A stretch of DNA of 64,000 nt from Chaetorhynchus papuensis (Eukaryota; Chordata; Aves; Passeriformes; Rhipiduridae). Below the pieces are notes generated by a model. The model was not told the origin of the DNA and made no database searches. It saw nothing but the letters and a program-made list of their open reading frames with translations. Below are positions 26,801 through 38,800 of the stretch, one piece after another (positions within the stretch are counted from its first letter, which is position 1; every line of letters starts with the position of its first letter). The translations under genes were made by a program, and so were the position numbers. The DNA lies in NCBI GenBank assembly GCA_013396525.1, contig VWYX01000657.1, positions 248,001 to 312,000 of the forward strand, in the 5' to 3' direction.

Positions 26801-29800
26801 AGGAAATGCTCATGAAACTGCTGGGAATAATGAGATGTGTAACTAATGTAAAAAGGAAAATAATAAAATACCCGGGGCTTAGATATTTACAAGGAACAGA
26901 ATCTCTCATACTGCAAGGAAAGGCATGGAAATAATCACTGGTTTTCCCAGATACCTCTGCTAGATAAATGTCTCTGAAACCAGACCTGGGGTTGGGGTGT
27001 GTGGAAAGGTTCCTTAACATAACTTTTTCAAATGCCACTGTGTAGCTTTGTTTACTGGTGAAACATAATGAGTAATGAATGTGCCGGTTAGGCAAAGATG
27101 AAGTATTTCTGCTGCCTGCAGCAGTGTTCTGAGGAGTGGGGGCAGGGAGAAGGAAGGGGGGAAAGAGAGAGAGCCCTCAGCAGTAGTTTTTCTTAGGTAT
27201 CAGCGAATGCTGCTCCAGCAACTGCTGGATTTATTTTTAACCGCTTGACTCATTCTTTGTCAGATGATTGACCACCGAGCTGCATATTGAAACACCAATG
27301 TGCAGAGGAAACGAGCGTAACTAAAGGCAAAGGGGGAGTGTCTGTCTGGGAAGAGAGGCGGGGTTTGGGAGTTGTGCTTCACATGCTCGGTGCCTGCCGT
27401 GAGAGCGGCTGCAGGCTCGGAGCGGGCACCGCGAGCCGAGCGGAGCCGAGCCGAGCGGAGCCGGGGCGGGCGGGCAGGGGCAGCGCCATGGGCGGCGCGG
27501 CGGCGCCGGGGCTGCTGCCGTAGGACACCGCACCGGGCCCTGTGCGGACCGCACTGCACCGCTGCCCACTGCGGCCTGCGTCTTTTCTCTGGTGGATATT
27601 GCCATTCTAAAGGATTCCCACCATGATCGATAGCTCCAAGAAACAGCAGCAGGGCTTCTCCGAGATCTTACCTGCAGGAGATCTTAAGCCGCTGAAGGAG
27701 AAGGAATGCCTTGAGGTGAACAGCCAGAAAAGTCTCAAGGAAGGTCAGTCACTTGCTGGTTGGGGGACAGAGAATGCAGAAGTCCTGGGCACATTCAGTT
27801 CAGCAGCATGTCTGGTGTAATGCTTTCGGTCAGGAAGAGTTTTTGTACATTAAAGGAGGTATTGTTTTCCCTCTGAAGAAAAAACCTCTAAAAGCTGAAT
27901 TTAAATTTTACCTGAGACTAATAAAATAACGATGATGATAGCTTGATAGAAATTGTAGCATGAAGAAAAATGAGCAATCAAGTAATCTTTTCAGAGTATC
28001 ATTTAGTCTTGAATTAATGAAGGACTCTGAAATTGTCCTGTAAATATTGCACAAAGTGCTTCAAAATATCACTATTGAATAAATATAATGAAATATCATT
28101 AAATATGGCATGTCAAAATAAAACCCCACAAACCTTTAGTATTAGACATACGGCTACCTCAGTTTCAATAGTGCTTTTCTCAGCTCTTGAATTTCTTTGG
28201 AATTCCCTCCTCCCCTCATACTTTAAATTAGATTTGATTCTGGTTTTGAGACGTGCTTTTCAGACCACATTATATCTTTTTAAATGATTGGATTTAGACT
28301 GGGCATTAAATTGATAAAGTGCACAGGCATTAGTTTGTAAAATAGCAATAGTCTGAGAATATTTGTAACATCATTTAAAGCTGACGAACAGAACTATAGG
28401 AGATTCATTTAAAGTAATCTTTGTTAGGCTGAGGCAGTAATGCTGCTGAGACAGGGAAATTGTCTTACTCCTGGCAGGCAGGATTCTTCCAGCTGGCCTG
28501 GGTGAAGGAGGAGAAGGAAGAGACCTCTGGAGGTCGGCTGCCAGCCTGCCCAGAGCTGTCTGATACTGGTGTGAGTTAACACACCAGGCTCTTGCAGCTC
28601 TGGGCTCAACTCCAGCTTCTTAATCAATCAGACACAAACTGTATTTGTAGTAGACAAAATTCCTGCTTTCCTTTTACAGCACTCTGCCTTGGCTTTTCCT
28701 TCAGGTATCTCTGGATTGTGTGGGGATTCAGAGATTTCTCCCTTGGTGTGGTGGCAAGACTTCTACATGAGATCTTGCCTTTCTCAGAATTTAAATGCTG
28801 GGTTTGTTTGGGGGTTTTGTTCATTTGTTTTTAAATTTGGACCTTAATAATGTTTTAAATGGCAAAAAGGTAGCCCATATTCATTATTAAATTCAGTACC
28901 TGACAGGTTAGTTTAAAACCCCCATTACTTAGCTTTAAGTTAGAGAAAAACACTGATTTTCATGTAATCTACTGATACCAAAGGTCTGTTATTGATTAGA
29001 AAGGTAACAAGAGGTTGAGTGTTGCTGCACGTGGCAGTGGCTGAGAGCAGAACAGTTCTGTTCCTTTGTGACAGGAAAGTACTGACTGGGAGACAGTGAC
29101 TGAAAGAAAGGGCCAGCAGTGGCCTCCTTCCCGGCGTGTTTTTGCCTCTCAACTCAGAACAGGCCCAGTTAAAGCTGCCCCTGCTGCTGCCGAGGCTCTG
29201 GGGACAACAGTGAGAGAGAAGGAAGCAAGGAAGGGGGACAGAGGAGTGGGCAGTGCTGTAGGGAAACAAAACCTATCTGGGGTAAGCGACCAAGAAATAA
29301 AGGGGGGAAAACATGGCAAAACCCAGCACGGTGGGTAATGTAGGTGGGCTAATGAGTAACCACGGTAATGATCATCTTCAGGCCTCTTCAAGCATGTCAG
29401 TTATGTAGAAAGTGGATGAAAGAATGTACGTTCCAGTAATGATGGTCTGTCAGAGTAGCAAAAAACCTGCAATTATGGGACACTTTGCCAGTCTAAATTC
29501 ATGAATATTTTAGAGCTTAAATTATTCAATGCATAAAAGAACATATAATTGTTTTCCATAATCACTGTCTTTGCTTCCTTTCTGTTTTAGTACCTGTTCT
29601 CCATTTTCACTTTTCCCCAGTGAATGCTGCTTATCCTTTTATCTCTCCCAAGTTTGGCAATGTAATGATTAAAATAATGAACCTCTTCTTGAGAGTTTGA
29701 TTGACTACAGGATCTCCTCTTCCAACCTTTCTTCCTTCCAAAGCTTAGAAGAACAATCATTTTCTTTCTTGTGGTATACAGAATGAATTATTGAAAACAC

Positions 29801-32800
29801 TCCAAATCTGCTTGTTTTGCATCTAGAGAGACTAAAACAGCTTCACATTTCCAGTTTATAATGTTATGAAATATGTAGTTCCAATATTTTATAGATTTTT
29901 AAAAATTCAGTTGCAGTTGTTAGTTTAATACTATTTAAATAATACTACAGATAACATATTTTTTAAAAACATAAATTGTAAGACAATTTATTTTACAGAA
30001 CAGTATCTTCTAAATTAACTTGTGCCATTCTGTCTCTCTTTTTTTTCCTCTCCTCTATTCTCCTCCTTTCTTTTTCCTTAAAATAATGTGGCTGGTTTTG
30101 CCACGTGAATTCTCAAACGTTTCTTCCTTAGGACACAAAAATACTTAAAAATATGATATGTGAATGGTAAGACCTGCAAAAATTAAAAGTGTAATTGTAT
30201 TGGCAAACCCAGATGTAGTTTGTAGATATCCAGTAATTCAAAAGGTGCCTTTGTTTCATAATCTGCTTTGCACAGGTTTGATAAATCTAAAAATCCTGAG
30301 ATAGTACAGTGCTTATTTTAGCAATTAGAGAGAGCAATTAACCTTAAGAGAATTATGAGGTGCAATTCTTTTTTACTTAGTATTTCTTTATAAGGTAAGA
30401 GACTTTTGATGGAAACAAAAACCCCAGCACTGTCTTCAGCAAATTAATACTAAGGACATTAGCAGTTTAGATTGCAAAGCTGAAGTTTTTTCTTTGCTTA
30501 GGCTATTGATACACATTATAGCATCCTGTAGCATTGGAGGAAATCCTCTTAATTACCCTACTTTCTTATAAACGGCTCAGATATTACTGTTGCATATCGC
30601 CTTTTCTGTGAAAACAGCTTACTTTTATCTGTCTGATCAAAATTACCTTTTGTACAAGCAAGGAACAAAGATATTTTCTCTCTGAGGCCAACCATACAGT
30701 GCTAACTAAACAGCTTTTTCAGAAATTCCTATACCATTGACTGTACCTCCTGCAACATCTTCTAGCACTGCCAAGTAAGCAACCAAAACATTTGGAAAAT
30801 TCAAGTGAAAAGCCTTAAATGTGCATACAGTCACTAAGGAAGATTCAGTATCATCAAACAGTGCATGTATTAGGAACTGGGAATATATCTGGACTGCAGA
30901 TTGAAAGGTTCTAACAGCACTGGAGAGAGTTGAGGAAGTTTTGCTTTGTGCCCTAAATTGTTTCAATATAAAGACAGATGAGCTGTATGACCATGCAGAA
31001 CTCTTGAAGACACAGTATTGAATTGGTGAAACAGATCTGTTTGGTGCTGTCTTAGGTGGAATTTAAAAGGAGGCTGGATCCCAGTTTGTTTGCACCATAT
31101 TTTTCATATGATAATCTGAGTTTCAAAGTTACCAGTTGCCTGCAGACCACTCTAAATAATAAAAAAAAATAGCCAGGAAGGAAATTTTCTTTCCACCTTG
31201 AAACATAATTTCTTTCCTGGATTTGTTTTGCATTTTAAATTTACTGGTTTGAGAGGAACTGGAGACTGGCAAGTGCTGGAAACAGGATACGGGGTGGAAT
31301 GAGTGGATTTCTCAGGTGTGCACTGGAATTGTCTTCGTGCTGCCTGAGTAACAGATTACCAGGTGTAGTCAGGAAGGATTTCTTCCCCTCATCCTTTGCA
31401 ATCAAATCCATGTTGCACGAGAATTGTTTATTCAACAGACTTCCTGCTATTGCTGGCATGTTGAGTATTGATGATACTCTTGACCTCTTCTGCTCTCCTG
31501 TGCTGGCATGATAAAGATTTTGCTGTTGGTTTGTTGGAGTTGGTTGGTTGGGTTGGGGTTTTTTGTAAACAAAAAGCTCTAAGTTGTGTTATCTGGTGTT
31601 TAGAGGTGTTTTTATGACTCCTTATCAGTGATAGTCCATCAGGTTTCTTGAGACACAGATAATGAGAAAAATACTGGCAGAAAAAAATGTTATTCCTTTG
31701 TTAATAAAGGAAGCACTGTAAATTCCATGTACTGATCCTGCGGGGCTGTGTTAAACTCTACCATAAACAGTCTGTTTAATGTCAGTGGGATAATTGTATG
31801 TCATAAAAGCAAATCAGCACTTATTCCACAGAATTTTCTTCTTCAGTGTAGCACTTAAATGAATAATAAATATATTGTAATACCATTATAATAAACACAT
31901 GCTTAACTACTTCAATAAACCAAGACTACGATGTACTAATTTGATTTTGTATGTAATCTGTGTACAGTTAGAAGATGGTGATGGCTAACTAAGAGCTTTA
32001 AAAAAACTTGCTATGGCAACTATAAGATTTCTTGAAGTTTTATAAAAGGTTAGGACTAAGACTGCTGCTGCCAAGAGCAGGTGTATTCCCATCCAGCCCA
32101 TCTCTTTGCTTAGGCTATTGACACACATTATAGCATCCTGTAGCATTGGAGGAAATGGCCCAGCCCTACCCTGCTTACTGCCAGCTTCTTTCTCGTGTTG
32201 GCATTAGGAGTTAGGCAGCCCGAAGTGAGTGGGATCAGTGACCAGGTATTACTGAAGAGCACTTACTTCATGGTGCTGGTTTGCAGCCAGGCCTGACAGG
32301 AGGCATCTCTGCCAGGATGGAAGCAGCAGAAGCAGCTGGGGTTGGAGGAAGGCACAGACCATTGGCTTTCCATCAGTAATCCTGTGTTAGATCATATTGA
32401 GTTATGAAACCACATCTGAAACCACGCTCTGCTTTGCTGCTCTGCTGGGGGATTCTTCTTCCCTATCACATCCAACACAACACTTGTGAGTCTCAGCTTC
32501 TAATGCAGGGTTCTCCCTCATGCAGCAGCTTCCCCATCTCTGTGATCAGCTGGACTCACCCACTGAGCATCTGCAGAGTCTGATGCTGCCTGTGTAGCAG
32601 AGTTGACTCAGTATCATTGCTCACATCCCCGTCTGCAATCAGGCAGCTCAGTGGCAATCCACCTTGCTCTGTTTTGAATTAATGTGTAGTCTCCTGAGTT
32701 GGAGAATCTGCTTGGGTGTGCATTTTGTTTGCTGTGCCTAGGAATAGCGTGGACAATGGAGGGGGCTTGGCTGGAAATCGTCTGTCATCATTTAAATTAA

Positions 32801-35800
32801 TAGACTCCAAATTATCACAAAGGAAGTTGTAGTAGATGTAGAATTTAAACTCAAGTTTCATGAGTCCCTTGACAGTACAGTTTTTGGCTAATAGTAATAT
32901 TTGAGGAAATGCAGATTATTTTTAAAAAAATCAGAAGACTGTACTAAGCAGAATAATACTTGGAGATTTAGAAAATGTTAATATACTTGTGCGATTTTAC
33001 AGAAATTGGAAATGTAAGCTTTAGTTTATTGAGACTTTTCACCCAAGATGGTAATGATTTTTCTCATTTTAAAGATGTAAACAATTGTGAAAAGTATAGA
33101 TTTTGCTTTTTACATATCCATGCATATATATATATTCATCCCAGCAGACATCCCAGTAATTTGTTTGGAGGCTTGTGTGTGTTCTGGCTTGTTTCTAAGC
33201 AACATGTTCCATAGCAATAGGATACAATACAGATTGTCCTATATCCTAGTCATTTAAGCCTCTCAGCTAATGATATTGTTATAGTTCATATGTTTGTTTA
33301 AATGTTGAGTTTACATGGAGCTCTCTTTACCATCTAGGTTTTCATTTTCTGCTTTCAGTGGATGCTGTTACTGCTGCTGGAAGCGCGTACTCGAGCATCA
33401 GCACTGACTAAATCACAGGGGTATCATTTAAGAGATTTGGAAGTCCTGCAGGGCTTCCCTCCAGAATTCTGGAGAGATGATCTGAAATGGCCCTCAGTAG
33501 TCTCCTCTCACATACTTTGCACTTATACAGTACATTTCTAAGCTGAAATGGAAGTATGTCTGAATAACTGCTTAAAATGAGTATGCAAAAGAGCTCTTTC
33601 ACTTTTCTTAATTATTTTGAATGTAATCTTAGCAGAAAAATCGTTTATACAATAATGGAAAAAAGAACATTAAAATTATATAACAAGTAATTAAGGGGTT
33701 TTTTTAACAAAAACAAGTTAAACTAAGTAAAATACTTCCTTTTTTAAATTATATCCTGGCATACATGGAAGTTTGGAAGACTCAACCCAGCATAACATAT
33801 ACACCCATGATTAGATGATGTCTGGTATTTTTTTACAAGATGATTGGTGATGACTTATTTTTGTTTTAAAATTGAGAGTATTTAACATGCTGTATTACCA
33901 TCTTCAGGCTGATGGGGAATGAGCGCCCGAATTTTAAATGCATTTTATCTTTAAAATGCTGTACAACTTATTTAGAATCACTTCCAATAAATTACAGGTA
34001 GCTATTTTCATGGTTTTCCCACCTCTCCTTCTTTGACATGCCATATAAATGAAGTGAACATTATATTAACAAATTTCTGACTTTGGACTGATGGAATGTG
34101 TAATACCATGTGCAAACTACCATATTCCATAACCTTCCTGAAGTATGTACTTTGCATAGCACCCGCTCTTTCTTTTACTTACTATACAAAATATACTTTC
34201 TACTTTTTTTTTATTATTCGCATAACAAATACTAGTGGGAAAGATTAACCATTTTTTTATAAATAGAGTACAGTACCTCATCATAGACTTGAGGGAGAAA
34301 TAATCACAACTCAGGAGAAAGCAAAGCCTATCTCTGGAAGATTAACCTAGCGTAAAGTTACGGTGTTTAGAAAACACAAACTTTTGGGTGCGAGCAGGCG
34401 GGGTTTGGGGTGCAGGGTAACAAGTGCAGGATGCACAGAGAGTTCTCAGTACTCAGGTTCTGCAGTTCTGTAACTGCTGCCCTGTGAGGCTGGGCCACAA
34501 TTCCAGGACAAAGCTGATGCTCGGACCACTCCTGTAGTTCACCTGCACCTGATGAATTCTCTGCTCTATTCACCGCCACCCTGCTGCTCACACACTCCGT
34601 TCAGGGTACAAGTTCCTCAGCACAGGGGCCCAGGGGACAGCTCTGTGTCCGTCCGCCGTGCCCGGTGCCACTGCAGCACCTGCCGGGAGCCTCCACCCGC
34701 TGTGCTTTGGCCTCAGCGTCCGGGGGACACCGGCTGCAGAAAAGCTGGTGGAAGCTGGCAGAAAGAAATGGAGGCTTTCAGTTTAACAGCTTTTCATTTA
34801 AAGGAAACGGCCGTGTTTCCAGCACTGTCTGTTTCCATGGCAGCCAGCCTAGCAGCCTGCGCTGGAGTTTCTGCCGCTCTTGGAAATTTCCAAGGGGGTA
34901 TGCAGGAATGTTGGACATCACATTTTCTCATTTTTACTTGCAGTTTTAAGGGTTTAAATAGGTAATATCCATTGGATTTTAACTTTGAGAGAAAGAATGA
35001 GATGATTACATACAGAACATTAAAAAAATCTTGATGCATTGTTTTTCTTCTTGCTGCCATTTGAAAGGACTGTGTGGTGTCTGCTGGCCCCCTTGTCCAT
35101 GGTGAAGTGTTTGTTTCAGCTGTGTAATTGGGAAATGGCAACAACTATTTGCTGTTTCATAGTACCTTCTATAAAAAGATAAAATTTGATCTTGTATTAA
35201 TAGGCTCTGTAATAAACTGTGTTAGATGTGGAGTTATTAGTACTGGAACTGTGCACAGTATGTGTTCTGGTTTTTTTCAAGGCAAGAAGCAGTGGTGAAA
35301 GCTTGTCAATCAGTGTAGATAGCATTGTTCCTGCAGAACAACTATCAATTTATTTTTGGCCTCTTTACATTCCAGTGCTTGTGATTGTGTGTGTAGTACT
35401 ACTTTGAGGGTGCTCTTCTATAGGATACACATTACAGATTCATAACAGGAATCACTTGCTCAGCTCTGATAAAAGCTGTTTGTTCTAGGTGATTTAATAA
35501 TACACTTTATTTCACTCACTCTGCCGCTCACAGCGAGTAAGATGTGCTCAGACTGCTCTGTTTGCTGCCTTTCCAAGGGTTTATACAAAATGTGCTGTGT
35601 CTCCTCAAGTGCCTGGTTGTGGCACTTCTGCAGTCACCCCCTCAGAGTGCTTCAGCAGGAGACTGAGGAGCTGCTGGTTCTGGTTATCCTCAATCTCTGC
35701 CCCTTTAGGGCACAGTGTGTGTGAACCTGAGCAGGACTCACGGTGTGAGAACAGAGCCATTGGCTTTATAAAAGTTACTGTTTTACAGAAATACACTTCC

Positions 35801-38800
35801 ACATAATCAAGTGCATTGGTTAACAGATGACCTCCTCTTTCTGCACCATCATCTCCATTCCCTGGCTTAGAAAAGTGTTGATTCCCTGGTGTGCTAACAC
35901 CAGAGTGTTTAAGAGTGGGAGCACCAGCCTCTGGCACTCAGCTTTTCAGCTGGCTAAAAATCTCTACCTCCAGTGCAGTCACAAGACTTCTGCTGACTAT
36001 GAGAGTCAGATAACCAGATGTTCTTACTGTGAGGAGGGATTATGCTTTTTTGTTTTGTCAGTAAGTATTAAATAAGCTATCCAAGCTTTAACGATCATTT
36101 TATTGACTTAAGAAAACACATGAAAATTTTGGAATCTCTCCACCTGGTGTTCAAGTTTTAAAATCGTATGCTTAGTTGAAAACAAAAGAGATTATCCTCC
36201 CTTCTCCCTCAGTCAAAGCAGGAATTTGACTGACCTCTCTGTGCATGGCTTTTATTCAGAAGCAGTTCACAGACGACAATTTTTAGAGTTGCAGTGGTGT
36301 GAAGGAGGATTCCTGCTAGATAATGTGAAGTGCAAAATATTTGTACTGTCTTTTAGCAACTACATTTGCTCCGTGGTGTTAACATAGCCCTTCTTTTGCA
36401 CATGTACTTTAAATAGGAGGAACAGTACTAACAACATTAATAGTGTATTAACATATCTAAATATTTGTTAATTTTGTGCCTTTAATTTGGAGATCATCTA
36501 TGATTTTAGATGTTACATAGGTAGCTGCCTGATTTTAAAAGTGTAAAGTGAAAGGTAAACTATCCGGCAACAAGCTGAATGGATTTACTCTGATAAGAAC
36601 CATCTGTTAAACACAATGTTTGAGTAAGTACCATTCCAAGGGGAACTTTGCTTTGTAGTACCTGCACCTCCTGTCTTCCAAATTCTCCCTTCCCAAGATC
36701 CCATGATGGCTTGTCTGTAAATGGTTCTTTGAAATAAAGGGGAGGGGGGAAAAACAAAAGAAGGAAAAAAAATCCAAACCCCAACCTGCACTAGAACAAG
36801 TAATAAAATATAAATATATGTTATATTAGGGTAATGCTTCAGTGGTTTTTAGATTTTTTAAATTTTTTTTTTTCAGGCTGTGTCCTTTTATCCAGCTTTA
36901 CTAGATTTACTACTTTGTGTGTTACTGACTGTTCTAGAAACCTCTTGCTCTATGGATTTCCATGTATACGATAGGCAAAGTCTGTATTAGCTTTAATTAC
37001 ATTAGATTTAAACCAACCTGCATTCTATTCTCACAGAAATAAATGAGCAATTCTTTGCCATAAGTGCAATTCTCAGATGGTTCATCCTTGTCTCTGAAGA
37101 TAAATTCATCATATTTTCCTTATTGAAAACGTGTGATTTAGTTTCCATGACTCCCATCCTCCTATCTGGCTGGCTGTTCTTTGAGCTGCTTCTTGTGAGT
37201 CCCCATTTCCTTCTGAGCTTTTCACAAAGCTCACTCCTGTTCCCTTCCTTTGTACCCACTTCAGGTTCCCCTCCAGTACAAGGATACATCTGTCTGCACC
37301 TAGAGACAATGGAAGGGTCACACCTGACTGTAGTGTGACCACCTGCTCTGACACCCACACCTGTAACCCATGTGTGCTCTGACTACATGAAGTTATGCGA
37401 CTCACAGCCAGGTGTTACTATTTCTTCCTTAGAAACAGCTCTGCTTTTTATTTTATGTCACTGTAGAGACTGAAAATATTTTAGATCCTCTAGATCCTTA
37501 TACCTCTTTTGTAGAGATATCAATAGTGGCTTTTTTCCTGATGGATTTGCTTTGGAAAAGCAAAACCTTTTTAGCTTTCCAACTTTTAAAAATAATGTAT
37601 TTAGGGTTTTTATTCACGACTGCTTTGTATTTGAATTTTTTTTTTTAATAATGCATTCAACTGCTCAATATTTATCTTTATAAAAAGTTCAGACAAGAAA
37701 CTGGGTTTTAACCTTAGTTTTGGAGTTGATTGCAAAAGCGAACATCTGGTTTTCATCCAGCTCTGTTTCTGTTTAACCTCCTTGCTCTGGTCAAGTCAAA
37801 ATCTTTAGTTATTATCTTATACCATCTTTCTAACTATGAGTCATCTCTTCTTTAGCATTCCCCCTGCAGTGCTTCCCTATTAGTCATGCTACAGGCTGTC
37901 CTTTCCTTATTATGTAATATATAAGTTCATGATATTTAATTAGTAAGTGAATAACTACATGTTCTGCATCTTCTATATCTCTCATTTTCTCAGTTTTCCT
38001 GCTGTTTTTATGAATTGTCCAGATACTGATGGGACAACTTCAGAATCCTCCATTACTGCTTTGTAATGCCCAGTTTAGATTAACAGATGATGGGCAGACA
38101 AGTAATGTTATGAGAGACAAGAATGGTTTGTTACATGTTTTTGTTAAAAAATGCTAAAGCTTCACACGTGAGCACATAAGGTTTACGTGTAGGTTCATTC
38201 TTACTGTTCTCTCTCCCTTTTGCTGTAGTCCACTCCATATTCTCTTGTTACACTGGACATTTAGGATATGGGTCAGTTTTTACTCTTTCTGCAAAGCTTA
38301 AGCCAAATATCTGACCATAGTTGAAGCCACAAATCATAGATACATTCCTAAACTACACAGCAGGGCTTCCCATAATTTATATTCAGAACAATGTTCAGTA
38401 TAATATATTCAATAATAATGTTCTTTCCCACTTGTGATTACTAATATTGAAAGCGCAATCCTAGCAATCCTTAGGTAGTTGTAGCTGAACCAGCTACACC
38501 TACAAAACAGGCTTTATGGGAAAGCTTAGTGAAAAAGAAAGTCTAGATAAAAAAACATCTTAGAAATCAGGAATATCACCATAAATGCATTATTTCTTAA
38601 CAGATAACCTGCCTATGATATTTTGGTATATGAGTCACAGCAGTATTAATATTCCTGCACTTGCTGTGATATTGCCAGCCTTCAGTTGTTGACCTACTGT
38701 GTTTCAGGTAATGGAACTGAAAAAGAAATACTAATTCTGGTTTACTTACTGTGTCTGACATATATCAGCTCTACTATGGGCATCACTGATGTTGGAGCAG

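Larger units (their letters stand above)
17704..27339. other. MRTFB: Intron between the long-isoform exon and the second promoter
   Basis: AT-rich intronic DNA of about 9.6 kb. It contains a (CA)7 run at 20829-20842 followed by an A/C-rich stretch, a CR1 fragment near 21717, a perfect CArG consensus at 24355-24364 and an AP-1 consensus at 27246. A purine-rich stretch (27137-27175) lies just before the second promoter. No coding gene is supported. Confidence 0.6.
27340..27622 (+). promoter_or_regulatory. MRTFB: CpG-island promoter P2 and 5' UTR of the short isoform
   Basis: The sequence becomes strongly GC- and CpG-rich between about 27350 and 27570 and leads without an obvious splice acceptor into the MIDSS start codon. 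It has a GC box (GGGGCGGG at 27463-27470), tandem GAGCCGAGC-type units just before it, and no clear TATA box. These are marks of a CpG-island promoter with an alternative first exon. The exact start site is not visible; it must lie upstream of about 27600 and could be near the GC box or further 5'. Confidence 0.75.

Noticed and set aside
28520..28570. 'gagacctctggaggtc' as a CR1 fragment
   Set aside because: Only a short palindromic word resembles CR1; flanks do not follow the consensus.
34552..34965. 137-codon open frame on the + strand
   Set aside because: GC-biased intronic patch, no family similarity seen, no acceptable exon structure.
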